Shown here one piece after another: positions 8,829-17,462 of a DNA stretch of 64,000 nt. A program made the position numbers and the translations under genes. The DNA comes from Paenibacillus agilis (GTDB lineage: Bacteria; Bacillota; Bacilli; Paenibacillales; Paenibacillaceae). Below the pieces are notes generated by a model. The model did not search any database. It saw only the letters and a list, made by a program, of their open reading frames with translations, and was not told the origin of the DNA. The DNA lies in NCBI RefSeq assembly GCF_007786455.1, contig NZ_VNJK01000001.1:1634074-1698073 (forward strand). The letters are read 5' to 3'. Position 1 is the first letter of the stretch. Every line of letters starts with the position of its first letter.

Positions 8829-9475
8829 GTAATCCTGAACGTTGGATCGTAGGCATTACAGGAGCAAGCGGCGCTATATATGGTGTACGTCTTGTTCAAT
8901 CTTTGCTAGCTGCTGGTCACTTCGTTCATTTGCTCATTTCTGACGCTGGCTGGCGTGTACTTAAAGAAGAGCTGGACTGGCAAGTGACTAGAAGGCAAGA
9001 AGCCATCAAGGAAGCGTTCGGTGATGCTGCTGAACGAATTCAATATCATCCTATTCAAGATATTGGAGCAAGTATTGCGAGTGGATCGTTCCGCGTTAAA
9101 GGAATGATTATTATGCCGTGTTCGATGGGAACGCTGTCTGCCATTGCCCATGGAACATCAGATAATTTGATGGCACGTGCAGCTGATGTCATGATCAAGG
9201 AAGGAAGACCTCTCGTCTTAGTTCCTCGTGAAACGCCAATGCATGCCATACACCTTGAGAATATGCTTAAGCTGTCCCGATTAGGTGTGAAAATAGTCCC
9301 TGCAATGCCTGCCTTTTATTATCGTCCACAGACATTGGATGACATCGTAAACTTCCTTGTTGGAAAGGTATTAGACAGCTTGGACATTGATCATCAACTG
9401 TTTACAAGGTGGGGAGAGCCGAATGAGCATTCCGTTGAATCCACAGATGAGTACGATACGAATCGGCCAAATTGA
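8825..9475 (+). CDS. UbiX-like flavin prenyltransferase
   Basis: A 216-residue flavoprotein of the UbiX/Pad1 family. It starts with VGITGASGAIYGVRLV, the FMN-binding GxSG motif, and carries GMIIMPCSMGTLSAIAHG and LVPRETPMHAIHLENM, the conserved phosphate- and prenyl-binding segments. The family makes prenylated FMN for UbiD-type decarboxylases. In the futalosine route it would serve the MqnL/M-type decarboxylation step, but no UbiD homologue lies in this window. The 3' end is overlapped by mqnA by 53 bases. Confidence 0.9.
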   Translation: MSNPERWIVGITGASGAIYGVRLVQSLLAAGHFVHLLISDAGWRVLKEELDWQVTRRQEAIKEAFGDAAERIQYHPIQDIGASIASGSFRVKGMIIMPCSMGTLSAIAHGTSDNLMARAADVMIKEGRPLVLVPRETPMHAIHLENMLKLSRLGVKIVPAMPAFYYRPQTLDDIVNFLVGKVLDSLDIDHQLFTRWGEPNEHSVESTDEYDTNRPN

Positions 9476-10295
9476 TTATACGAACGTTTGGCCCATTTTC
9501 TATCACTTTAGGCCTGAACAAACGTTGTCACCTGTCGAGCTTGTCCCTGCTGTTCCATCGACCTTGAATAAGGCGATGAAGGAAGGAAATATCGATATGG
9601 GTCCTATTTCAGCGTTTGCGTATGGCGTATCCAGTAAAGACTATGTGTTATTTCCTGATTTGTCGGTTAGTGCCTACGGGGCTGTTAATTCCATTTTGCT
9701 ATTTTTGAATAAGCCATTGATAGAAGCGCTAGAAGGCACGATTGCATTGACTACGTCTTCTGCTACCTCCATTAATTTGTTCAAAATAATAGCTAAAAAG
9801 CGCTATGGCGCTCAACCGAACTATATTCCGATGGATCCCCAACTTGATCGAATGATGGAAAATGCTGATGCGGCATTATTGATAGGTGATCATGCGATTC
9901 GAGCTTATTGGGATAATGAACAACATGGTCGCTATCAGGTGTTGGATTTAGGGCAGATGTGGCAAGAATGGACAGGGCATTGGATGACATTCGCAGTCTG
10001 GGCTGTTCGCAAACAGGCACTCGTTAGTCATCCTTCTGACATTGGTCGCATCGTCGAAGCTTTTGAGCAAAGTAAGCAGAAAAGCATTCACAGCCCTGAT
10101 CCCCTTATTCAAACGGCCGTACAAAGAGTCGGTGGTACGGAGCAGTTTTGGCGTCACTATTTTGCAAACTTGAACTATGATTTTGGTCCAAGACAGCAAC
10201 AGGGGTTGCAGTTGTATTTTAAATATGCATATGAGCTAGGTCTTATTGATCATCATGTTCAACTTGATATATGGTCTGAAAATAAGGTTGGTTAG
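9423..10295 (+). CDS. mqnA: Chorismate dehydratase MqnA
   Basis: A 290-residue periplasmic-binding-like fold enzyme that converts chorismate to 3-enolpyruvylbenzoate, the first step of futalosine-dependent menaquinone synthesis. The N-terminus (RIGQIDYTNVWPIFYHF) and the segments DMGPISAFAYG and DAALLIGDHAIRAYW fit the family. ATG 9423 has the ribosome site AAGGTGGGGAG, although the frame is open twelve codons further. MqnA places this organism on the futalosine path, unlike B. subtilis, which uses the classical men genes. Chorismate comes from the aro genes 3 kb downstream. Confidence 0.9.
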   Translation: MSIPLNPQMSTIRIGQIDYTNVWPIFYHFRPEQTLSPVELVPAVPSTLNKAMKEGNIDMGPISAFAYGVSSKDYVLFPDLSVSAYGAVNSILLFLNKPLIEALEGTIALTTSSATSINLFKIIAKKRYGAQPNYIPMDPQLDRMMENADAALLIGDHAIRAYWDNEQHGRYQVLDLGQMWQEWTGHWMTFAVWAVRKQALVSHPSDIGRIVEAFEQSKQKSIHSPDPLIQTAVQRVGGTEQFWRHYFANLNYDFGPRQQQGLQLYFKYAYELGLIDHHVQLDIWSENKVG

Positions 10296-10303
10296 GTGAC
10301 GGT

Positions 10304-11278
10304 ATGAAATTGTGGGATATTTATGCAACTATGAAAAATGACGTGTCCTATATTGAGCGTGAATTGGAGCGTACTGTCGTATCTGATCATGAATTGCTTA
10401 ATGAAACGACACTTCATTTATTAAAAGCAGGAGGCAAGCGAATACGGCCTGTATTTGTTTTGCTCTCTGGTAAGTTTGGCACATACGATTTGGAGCAACT
10501 CAAAAAAGTTGCTGTGCCGCTGGAATTGATTCATATGGCCTCCCTCGTGCATGATGATGTCATAGATGACGCGAATACACGTAGAGGCAGCATGACGGTT
10601 AAGTCAAAATGGGATAATCGCATTGCCATGTATACGGGTGACTTTATTTACGGGAAAGCATTAACTCTTGTAACGGAATTGAAAAATCCAGATATTCATC
10701 TTATCCTCTCTAAAGCAATGGTTGAGATGTGTCTAGGTGAAATGGAACAAATCCGTGATTTCTTTAACACGGGTCAGTCTGTTCGCCAGTATTTGCTGCG
10801 TATCCGTAGAAAGACGGCATTGCTAATCGCCATCAGTTGTCAACTGGGAGCTTTGGCAGCTGGTGCAGATCAAAATGTGAGCCGACTATTGTATCGCTAT
10901 GGATACAACGTTGGGATGGCATTCCAAATTCGTGATGATGTGCTTGACTTGATTGGTACTGAATCACAGTTGGGCAAACCGCCGGGTAATGATATTTTAC
11001 AAGGGAACATTACGCTTCCTGTCTTGTACGCACTGCAAGAACCTCGTTTGCAGGAACCATTGCTAAAGCACATTGACGAAATACGTTTGAACAATGGTCA
11101 TTCGGATGCGACGAAAGCACTTGATTTAATTCGATATAGTAATGGAATTAAGATTGCGGAGCAGCTAGCAGATCGCTACATACAAAAGGCAATGGATGCA
11201 CTCGCGGAACTGCCTAATCAACGGGCAAAGCGGAATTTAAAAGATATCGCACATTTCATCGCAAATCGAAATCACTAA
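10304..11278 (+). CDS. hepT: Heptaprenyl diphosphate synthase component II
   Basis: A 324-residue trans-prenyltransferase. The first Asp-rich motif is HDDVIDDA with the preceding GGKRIRPVFVLL, and the second is FQIRDDVLDLIG; these bind Mg2+ and the allylic and isopentenyl diphosphates. It is the catalytic partner of HepS (6307-7137). It starts nine bases after mqnA behind a short GGTGACGGT-type site and ends the menaquinone group. Confidence 0.94.
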   Translation: MKLWDIYATMKNDVSYIERELERTVVSDHELLNETTLHLLKAGGKRIRPVFVLLSGKFGTYDLEQLKKVAVPLELIHMASLVHDDVIDDANTRRGSMTVKSKWDNRIAMYTGDFIYGKALTLVTELKNPDIHLILSKAMVEMCLGEMEQIRDFFNTGQSVRQYLLRIRRKTALLIAISCQLGALAAGADQNVSRLLYRYGYNVGMAFQIRDDVLDLIGTESQLGKPPGNDILQGNITLPVLYALQEPRLQEPLLKHIDEIRLNNGHSDATKALDLIRYSNGIKIAEQLADRYIQKAMDALAELPNQRAKRNLKDIAHFIANRNH

Positions 11279-11367
11279 AAATAGAGCTTATGCATTAGCA
11301 TTACATTCGTTATGCTATAAATGCATAGGCTATATTTTTAGAAAAGGATGCGCTTACAAACAAAATC

Positions 11368-11376
11368 TGGTATAAT
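11368..11376 (+). promoter_or_regulatory. Extended -10 promoter of ndk
   Basis: TGGTATAAT at 11368-11376 is an extended -10 element (TGn-TATAAT) 45 nt before the ndk start; no good -35 is seen, as is common for this class. Confidence 0.5.
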
Positions 11377-11420
11377 TTTCTGTGTTGGACAACTTCACAT
11401 AGGTATCAAGGAGTGAACGT

Positions 11421-11864
11421 ATGGAACGCACATTCATCATGGTTAAGCCAGACGGCGTGCAGCGTGGCCTGATTGGTGAAATCGTAAGCCGATTTGAACG
11501 CAAGGGATTTAAATTAGCAGCAGGTAAGTTGATGATTATTGAGCGTGATCAAGCAGAGCGTCATTACGCCGAGCATGCAGAAAAGCCATTTTTCGGAGAA
11601 TTGGTAGACTTCATCACTTCTGGTCCAGTGTTCGCGATGGTGTGGGAAGGTGACGATGTCATCTCGTTATCTCGACTTATGATTGGTAAGACGAAGGTTG
11701 CGGATGCATTGCCAGGAACGATTCGTGGTGATTATGCTGCGCATACGAACTTCAATCTTGTGCATGGTTCGGATGCACCTGAAAGTGCAGAGCGCGAGAT
11801 TGCCAATATGTTCAATGATAGCGAGTTGCTTGGATATACTCGGTCAATTGAACCGTGGATTTAA
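11421..11864 (+). CDS. ndk: Nucleoside diphosphate kinase
   Basis: A 147-residue enzyme that transfers the gamma phosphate of ATP to NDPs. It begins [21 protein letters not shown] and carries [16 protein letters not shown], where the first His is the phosphorylated catalytic residue. The start follows AAGGAGTGAA. It is monocistronic between an extended -10 and a terminator, in the conserved hepT-ndk-cheR order. Confidence 0.97.
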   Translation: MERTFIMVKPDGVQRGLIGEIVSRFERKGFKLAAGKLMIIERDQAERHYAEHAEKPFFGELVDFITSGPVFAMVWEGDDVISLSRLMIGKTKVADALPGTIRGDYAAHTNFNLVHGSDAPESAEREIANMFNDSELLGYTRSIEPWI

Positions 11865-11889
11865 GCTAAATAATGATGTTATACGGACA

Positions 11890-11922
11890 GGCATGACGAA
11901 ATTTTTTCGTCGTGTCTTTTTT
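11890..11922 (+). terminator. Terminator after ndk
   Basis: GGCATGACGAA pairs with TTCGTCGTGTC (11 bp with two wobble pairs), followed by six T. Confidence 0.8.
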
Positions 11923-11998
11923 AATTGGTGCATAGTCCTTGCTAGTATGATATAAGTGAAGAAACAGTACATATGAAAAATGATGGGAGAAGCAGCAG

Positions 11999-12865
11999 AT
12001 GGAGAGACCTACATACCAAGATCAGACAAAAGCAGATAAGTTGGCTGCGCTAGCAGATATTCCAACACGCACAATCGTATATTCTCAAGAAGAAGATGCT
12101 GATTATGCGATATTCATACAGCTAATTAAGCAGAAGACAGGAATTGATCTTTCCCAATACAAAGAAGCGCAGATGCGCCGTCGACTTACGACATTACGTG
12201 TAAAGAATGGTCACTCTACCTTCGAACAATTTGCGAATGCCATGAATGCAGACAAAAAGCTGTTTTATGAGTTTTTGGACCGTATGACGATCAACGTATC
12301 CGAATTTTGGCGGAATCCAAACCGTTGGGAAGTGTTGAAAGATCGCGTTCTTCCAGCATTAATGGCAGAAAGTAAACAGCTTCGTTGTTGGAGTGCTGCA
12401 TGTTCAACGGGTGAAGAACCTTATACGCTTGCGATGATTCTTGATGATAAAAATTGTTTTAAGAACACAACTCTCTTTGCATCTGACATTGATGAAAATG
12501 CATTGCAGCGTGCAAAGGATGGTATTTATATCGAACGGGCATTAAAGGATGTTCCGCCTGCATTTCAACAAAAGTATTTCAAGCCAGATGGAGATATGTA
12601 TCGCGTACATGAAATGTTGAAGCCGCATGTTCAATTTCGAAAGCAAAACTTATTGTTGGACAAGTTCGAAACGAATTTGGATCTGATTATTTGCCGCAAC
12701 GTTATGATCTATTTTACGGAAGAAGCAAAACATGAACTTTATAAAAAGTTCTCCCAGGCGCTTCGACCAGGTGGAATTCTGTTTGTAGGCAGCACGGAAC
12801 AAATCTTTAACCCAGCGCAATATGGCTTGGAAACACAAGAGACATTCTTCTATCGCAAATTGTAG
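11999..12865 (+). CDS. cheR: Chemotaxis receptor methyltransferase CheR
   Basis: A 288-residue SAM-dependent methyltransferase that methylates glutamates of chemoreceptors. The N-terminal helical domain (residues 35-100, KTGIDLSQYKEAQMRRRL) recognises the receptor. The catalytic domain has LRCWSAACSTGEEPYTLAM (SAM binding), FASDIDENAL and LIICRNVMIYF. The start lies behind a GGGAGAAGC site. Placement between ndk and aroC is the same as in B. subtilis. Confidence 0.94.
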   Translation: MERPTYQDQTKADKLAALADIPTRTIVYSQEEDADYAIFIQLIKQKTGIDLSQYKEAQMRRRLTTLRVKNGHSTFEQFANAMNADKKLFYEFLDRMTINVSEFWRNPNRWEVLKDRVLPALMAESKQLRCWSAACSTGEEPYTLAMILDDKNCFKNTTLFASDIDENALQRAKDGIYIERALKDVPPAFQQKYFKPDGDMYRVHEMLKPHVQFRKQNLLLDKFETNLDLIICRNVMIYFTEEAKHELYKKFSQALRPGGILFVGSTEQIFNPAQYGLETQETFFYRKL

Positions 12866-12973
12866 TCAGAGTCTAGCAGAAATGTGAGGTATATCGTTCA
12901 AGTAGCAGTAATAAATTGCCTGCAATCCTTGATTCTCTAAGGCGGGAGCTTATTAAACGCGGTTGATGCTTTC

Positions 12974-13002
12974 TTGTCAAACGATGTCACCTATACTATA
13001 AT
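12974..13002 (+). promoter_or_regulatory. Sigma-A promoter of the aro genes
   Basis: TTGTCA at 12974-12979, a 17-nt spacer, and TATAAT at 12997-13002, sixty bases before aroC. Confidence 0.7.
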
Positions 13003-13062
13003 GAGCAAAGAGTCTGAGATTTTAGCCATTCACAGCATCACAGCTTAAAGGAGGAACAGTAA

Positions 13063-14232
13063 ATGAGTCTACGATTTTTGACAGCTGGTGAAACACACGG
13101 TCCGCAATTAACCGCTATTATAGAAGGTATGCCTAGTAATATGACTGTAGATTTTGAACAGCTTAATAATCATTTGCTACGTCGTCAAAAAGGCTACGGC
13201 CGTGGTCGTCGTATGCAAATTGAAACAGATACTGCACAAATCGTAGGTGGTGTTCGCCATGGTCGTACGACAGGTGCACCTATTGCACTTGTTGTTGAGA
13301 ACAAGGATTGGAAGCATTGGACTTCCATTATGAACGTTGAGCCAATCGAGGGAACCGACGAAGAGAAGCGCCGCGTACACCGCCCACGTCCTGGACATGC
13401 GGATTTGAACGGTGGATTAAAATATAACTTGAAAGATTTGCGCAATGTATTGGAGCGCTCAAGTGCACGTGAGACTGCTGCAAGAGTAGCTTGTGGTGCT
13501 TTGGCTCGACAGCTCCTTGAGCAATTTGGTATCAAAATTGCGGGTCATGTTATTCGTATTGGAGAAATTGAGGCACCTCCAGTAGGAGATATTTCAATTG
13601 ATGCATTAATCGAGCGTACAGAGCAGTCATCTGTGCGTGTCGTTGATGAAGAAACAGAAAAGAAAATGGAAGCTTACATCGATCAAATTAAAAAAGAGGG
13701 CGATTCTATCGGCGGCATTGTCGAGTGTATCGTCGAAGGGCTTCCTGTCGGATTAGGAAGTCATGTTCAATATGATCGTAAGTTGGATGGTCGAATTGCG
13801 CAAGGAGTAATGTCCATTAATGCTTTTAAAGGCGTTGAGATTGGAATCGGATTTGAAGCAGGTATTCTTCGCGGCTCACAGGTTCACGATGAGATTGAGC
13901 ACGGGGAAAATGGATATACACGGGCATCGAATCGCTTAGGCGGTTTTGAAGGTGGCATGACAAATGGCATGCCTGTTGTTGTTCGCGGGGTAATGAAGCC
14001 GATACCAACCTTGTATAAGCCGTTGCGTAGTGTGGATATTGATACAAAAGAAGCGTTCACAGCACAAGTAGAGCGTTCAGATGCTTGCGCAGTGCCTGCT
14101 GCAAGTGTAGTGATGGAGCATGTCGTTGCTTGGGAAATAGCTAAAGCATTTCTTGAGAAGTTTGGTGGAGATTCCATGGAAGAAATTCGTGCCAACTACG
14201 AAAATTACTTGAATCAACTAGCACAGTACTAA
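13063..14232 (+). CDS. aroC: Chorismate synthase
   Basis: This 389-residue FMN-dependent enzyme converts EPSP to chorismate. It opens [19 protein letters not shown], the first family signature, and has [25 protein letters not shown] and the [13 protein letters not shown] region. The start follows AAAGGAGGAACAG. In B. subtilis the gene is called aroF. It is followed after ten bases by aroB and delivers chorismate to AroH, TrpE-type enzymes and MqnA. Confidence 0.97.
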   Translation: MSLRFLTAGETHGPQLTAIIEGMPSNMTVDFEQLNNHLLRRQKGYGRGRRMQIETDTAQIVGGVRHGRTTGAPIALVVENKDWKHWTSIMNVEPIEGTDEEKRRVHRPRPGHADLNGGLKYNLKDLRNVLERSSARETAARVACGALARQLLEQFGIKIAGHVIRIGEIEAPPVGDISIDALIERTEQSSVRVVDEETEKKMEAYIDQIKKEGDSIGGIVECIVEGLPVGLGSHVQYDRKLDGRIAQGVMSINAFKGVEIGIGFEAGILRGSQVHDEIEHGENGYTRASNRLGGFEGGMTNGMPVVVRGVMKPIPTLYKPLRSVDIDTKEAFTAQVERSDACAVPAASVVMEHVVAWEIAKAFLEKFGGDSMEEIRANYENYLNQLAQY

Positions 14233-14242
14233 GGTGATAGAT

Positions 14243-15364
14243 ATGGACACTAATCAATCTTTGGGATGTCGTGAACTTATCGTCTCTTTGGAGGATCGCT
14301 CCTATCCAATATGGATAGGGAGTGGTCTACTCCCTCGCTTAAGCGCATTACTGCTTGAACGTGGTATATCAAACGGGAGTCCGCTCTTGCTAGTATCCGA
14401 CGAGCAGGTTGCTAAGCATCATCTAGCGACTGTACAACAAGCTTTGCAAGAAGGGGGCTATAATACTGTTGTACATATTGTTCCATCGGGAGAATCATCT
14501 AAATCTTTAACGCATTATGAAGCATGCATGACAACTGCTATCGAGGCGGGATTGGATCGGAAATCGACTGTACTTGCGCTTGGTGGCGGTGTAGTTGGAG
14601 ATTTGGCAGGATTTGTTGCCGCTACATATATGAGAGGTGTTAAATTCATTCAACTTCCTACTACTATTTTAGCTCATGACAGCAGTGTAGGCGGTAAAGT
14701 AGCGGTTAATCATGCGTTGGCCAAAAATATGATCGGTGCTTTTCATCAGCCTGAGGCGGTCATTTTTGATTTGGAGACGCTTCATACGCTTCCAATTAGA
14801 GAAGTTCGTGCTGGTCTTGCTGAGATGATTAAGCATGGTCTGATCTGGGATGAAGCATTTTCGGATTGGTGCTTGGAACATGCGGATGATTTAGTTGCTC
14901 TAGACCAGGCGAAACTTGCATATGGCATTTATATGGGATGTAATGTTAAAGCGCAGGTCGTTTCTAAAGACGAGCGTGAACAAAACTTACGCGCAATTTT
15001 GAATTTAGGGCATACGATTGGCCATGCGCTTGAAGCAGTAGGCCAGTACGGTGAACTGCTTCACGGTGAGGCGATTTCTATTGGTATGGTGGGATCAGCG
15101 GAGTTGGCTGTGCTGCTGGGGGAAGATTCTCAGCTTGTCACATACACACGTCGCATATTGGAGGCATTCGGATTGCCTACATCCATCCCGTCACATTATG
15201 ATACAGATGCTATCCTGTCAGCTATGATGCACGATAAGAAATTCAGCGGTGGCAGAACGACATTTGTTATTCCAACCGCGGTGGGCCAAGTAGATATTAG
15301 ACATGATATATCTATTGAGCTTGTGCGCAGTGTAGTGGATAAATTGAAAGGAGAGTCGGCTTAA
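14243..15364 (+). CDS. aroB: 3-dehydroquinate synthase
   Basis: A 373-residue NAD- and metal-dependent enzyme converting DAHP to 3-dehydroquinate. VLALGGGVVGDLAGFVAATY is the NAD-binding signature; LNLGHTIGHALEA and the catalytic lysines (DSSVGGKVAVN, HDKKF) are present. The frame opens at GTG 14234, but that codon lies in the AAGGTGAT ribosome site, so ATG 14243 is preferred. It is co-transcribed with aroC and aroH. Confidence 0.95.
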   Translation: MDTNQSLGCRELIVSLEDRSYPIWIGSGLLPRLSALLLERGISNGSPLLLVSDEQVAKHHLATVQQALQEGGYNTVVHIVPSGESSKSLTHYEACMTTAIEAGLDRKSTVLALGGGVVGDLAGFVAATYMRGVKFIQLPTTILAHDSSVGGKVAVNHALAKNMIGAFHQPEAVIFDLETLHTLPIREVRAGLAEMIKHGLIWDEAFSDWCLEHADDLVALDQAKLAYGIYMGCNVKAQVVSKDEREQNLRAILNLGHTIGHALEAVGQYGELLHGEAISIGMVGSAELAVLLGEDSQLVTYTRRILEAFGLPTSIPSHYDTDAILSAMMHDKKFSGGRTTFVIPTAVGQVDIRHDISIELVRSVVDKLKGESA

Positions 15365-15366
15365 CC

Positions 15367-15741
15367 ATGTGGGTGAGAGGAATACGTGGAGCAACAACCG
15401 TGCAAGCAAATGATGCGGATGAGATTTTACAAGCGACATCAGAACTGCTTGATGAAATCGTTCAGCGTAATGGTGTCGAGCCAGAATCTATTGCTAGTGT
15501 CTGGATTACAATGACTGAAGATTTAAATGCAACGTTCCCAGCTCGTGCTATTCGTACATTACCGAATTGGGAACTTGTCCCTATTATGTGTGCGTTGGAA
15601 ATACCGGTTGAGGGTAGTTTGCCTAAATGTATACGATTGCTGGTTCATATTAATACTGATAAATCACAAAAGGCTATCCAGCATGTATATTTAAAGGAGT
15701 CGGCACAACTGCGTCCTGATTTGGCAGGACCTGCTTCGTAA
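15367..15741 (+). CDS. aroH: Chorismate mutase, AroH type
   Basis: A 124-residue trimeric AroH-fold chorismate mutase, making prephenate for Phe/Tyr. MWVRGIRGATTVQANDADEI is the N-terminal signature with an active-site Arg, and AVPIMCALEI-type sequence (LVPIMCALEIPVEGSL) follows. It starts two bases after the aroB stop. In Bacillus trpE comes next; here the TRAP leader follows and trpE does not. Confidence 0.94.
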   Translation: MWVRGIRGATTVQANDADEILQATSELLDEIVQRNGVEPESIASVWITMTEDLNATFPARAIRTLPNWELVPIMCALEIPVEGSLPKCIRLLVHINTDKSQKAIQHVYLKESAQLRPDLAGPAS

Positions 15742-15771
15742 TGAAGTGGCTATAGGCATGTGAGTAGGTCA

Positions 15772-15800
15772 TTGACGACTTCCACATGCTAGTGTATAGT
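15772..15800 (+). promoter_or_regulatory. Sigma-A promoter of the trp leader
   Basis: TTGACG at 15772-15777, a 17-nt spacer, and TATAGT at 15795-15800. The predicted start near 15807 coincides with the first TRAP triplet, so the RNA target lies at the very 5' end of the transcript. Confidence 0.8.
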
Positions 15801-15806
15801 TGGCAT

Positions 15807-15859
15807 TAGCAGAGTTGAGCATAGTGTAGTTGAGATGAGATTAGATGAGTAGAGTTGAG
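15807..15859 (+). promoter_or_regulatory. TRAP-binding site: eleven (G/T)AG triplets at 5-nt period
   Basis: Triplets TAG or GAG start at 15807, 15812, 15817, 15822, 15827, 15832, 15837, 15842, 15847, 15852 and 15857: eleven in all, every one separated by exactly two bases. The next in-phase triplet (TAA) breaks the run. Eleven triplets with 2-3 nt spacers is the known target of the 11-subunit TRAP ring. The regulator gene mtrB is at 5314-5535. The first bases, GCAGAG (15809-15814), are complementary to CTCTGC at 16093-16098 in the downstream terminator, giving a candidate antiterminator that TRAP binding would block. Confidence 0.93.
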
Positions 15860-16090
15860 TATAAGCGTGTTATTGGCTATCAGATTTAGATGGAGATAAG
15901 AAGTATTTACAATGCTATGTATCCTTAGTCTTGTTGTATAACAAGAGTGATGCATTCATTGGCATACCTTCTATACGTCCATACTTATGTGTGCATAGGT
16001 GGTGTATTGGCTTTATGCCTTTATTCAATCTACCTTGCATCCTGATAACAACACCTTTTATTTCTTCAATATTATCATCGCGTTCAACAC

Positions 16091-16116
16091 ACCTCTGCGG
16101 AAGCAGAGGTTTTTTT
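16091..16116 (+). terminator. trp attenuator terminator
   Basis: ACCTCTGC-GGAA-GCAGAGGT is an 8-bp stem with a GNRA-like loop followed by seven T. Outer arms GTTCAAC (16082-16088) and GTTGAAC (16119-16125) could extend it. It lies about 230 nt downstream of the TRAP site, further than in B. subtilis as I recall it. Confidence 0.85.
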
Positions 16117-16172
16117 GTTGTTGAACAGCTATCTCTCCCTATCCATGCAAGTATGGGAAAGGAGTGTGCGCG

Positions 16173-16298
16173 ATGATTCCTCCAATGATCGAACTAAGGA
16201 ATGATCCCACGAGTTCAATATCTTCTCTTTTTCGTTTCTCACGTATACCGAGTTTACCAATAGAAGATTGGCGAACGTCATACCGTTTAGCTCGCTAA
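16173..16298 (+). pseudogene. 41-codon ORF with strong ribosome site, possible trpE remnant
   Basis: ATG 16173 follows GGGAAAGGAG at eight bases, as good a site as any real gene here. The ORF ends at TAA 16296-16298. The product has no signal peptide and only one Trp, so it is not a Trp-rich leader peptide. Its tail, LPIEDWRTSYRLAR, vaguely recalls the Trp-Tyr region near the N-terminus of some TrpE/PabB proteins, just before the conserved LES motif. Position between the TRAP terminator and trpD is where trpE belongs. I infer a deletion of trpE leaving its 5' end; a small regulatory peptide is the alternative. Confidence 0.4.
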
Positions 16299-16421
16299 CA
16301 AGAAGCTATTCATTAAGGTTCAATTAGGAAACTAGCAATGAACATCTCTTCACAAACGAACTGAGATAGTAAGGCTAATACAGTTACTAATAGAAACAAG
16401 AAACGAAAAGGAGAGGATCAT

Positions 16422-17462
16422 ATGACAAACGATTATCGTGTAAAAGAAGCTTTAAGTAAGTTGCTGAGCGGAGATAGCCTATCAAGGGAAGAAGCTCGGC
16501 ATGTAATGGAAGATATTATGCGTGGTGATGTAACGCCTGCTCAAATCGGAGCGTTACTTGCTGGTCTTCGTCTAAAAGGCGAAACGGTAGATGAGATAAC
16601 AGGGTTGGCAGAAGGAATGCGAAATGCTGCGAAGCAGGTGAACACATCCCGTGAACAATTGCTTGATACATGTGGTACTGGAGGCTCCGGCATTCATAAG
16701 CTCAACGTATCGACAGTATCCGCTATTATTGCGGCGTCCTCATCTGTTCGTGTAGCTAAACATGGCAATCGATCGGCTTCCAGTCGTTCAGGCAGTGCAG
16801 ATGTGTTGGAAGCACTGGGTGTGAATATCCATTTATCCAGTGAGAATGCTGCAGAATGTTTGGATCGGATTGGGATATGCTTTATGTTTGCGCAAATGTT
16901 CCATCCTGCAATGAAATATGCAGCAGCGCCTCGTAGAGAGCTTGGCATACGTACCGTATTTAATATGCTTGGCCCCTTGACGAATCCAGCTGGAGCAGAT
17001 CGCCAACTGCTTGGCATTTATGACAAAACGAAAACGGAAACTGTCGCAGCTGTTCTGCGCGAACTTGGTTTGAAGCGGGCTATGGTTGTATCCAGTCTCG
17101 ATGGGTTAGACGAGATTAGCTTGTCTGCACCCACTCGTATTAGTGAACTGCGAAATGGAGACCTGCGCACGTATGAACTTACCCCTGAAGATATGGGCTT
17201 ACGAACGCAGTCGTTGAGTGACGTACTTGGCGGCGAAGCGTCTGACAATGCAAAAATTATATTGAACATTTTAAAAGGCGAACGCGGGGCGCATCGGGAT
17301 ATCGTACTTGCAAACGCAGGTGCTTGCATTTATGTATCCGGTCAAGCTGATTCCATACGCGAAGGGGTACAAATTGCTGCTGATATGATAGATACTGGAA
17401 AGGCACATAGTAAGCTGCAACAATTGATAGAGACAACTGGAGGGATGAGTCATGTTTCTTAA
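16422..17462 (+). CDS. trpD: Anthranilate phosphoribosyltransferase
   Basis: A 346-residue enzyme that joins anthranilate and PRPP. DTCGTGGSGIHKLNVSTVSA is the PRPP-binding glycine loop, KHGNRSASSRSGSADVLEALG the anthranilate/PRPP region, and MGPLTNPA-like MLGPLTNPAGADRQ follows. The start follows AAAAGGAGAGGATC. It is the first intact gene after the TRAP attenuator, and overlaps trpC by 11 bases. Confidence 0.97.
   Translation: MTNDYRVKEALSKLLSGDSLSREEARHVMEDIMRGDVTPAQIGALLAGLRLKGETVDEITGLAEGMRNAAKQVNTSREQLLDTCGTGGSGIHKLNVSTVSAIIAASSSVRVAKHGNRSASSRSGSADVLEALGVNIHLSSENAAECLDRIGICFMFAQMFHPAMKYAAAPRRELGIRTVFNMLGPLTNPAGADRQLLGIYDKTKTETVAAVLRELGLKRAMVVSSLDGLDEISLSAPTRISELRNGDLRTYELTPEDMGLRTQSLSDVLGGEASDNAKIILNILKGERGAHRDIVLANAGACIYVSGQADSIREGVQIAADMIDTGKAHSKLQQLIETTGGMSHVS

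Larger units (their letters stand above)
15742..16421 (+). other. 680-bp trp leader region in place of trpE
   Basis: The stretch between aroH and trpD holds, in order, the promoter, the TRAP site, about 230 nt with no clear structure, the terminator and a 41-codon ORF. An 81-codon frame through 15931-16176 crosses the terminator and lacks a ribosome site, so it is not regarded as a gene. No anthranilate synthase component I (trpE) is encoded here or anywhere else in the window. Confidence 0.75.

Noticed and set aside
15931..16176. 81-codon ORF in the trp leader
   Set aside because: It crosses the attenuator terminator, has no ribosome site and odd composition; it is a chance frame.
15742..16421. 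T-box riboswitch in front of trp genes
   Set aside because: No AGGGTGGNACCGCG-type element or specifier stem; the TRAP site explains the control.
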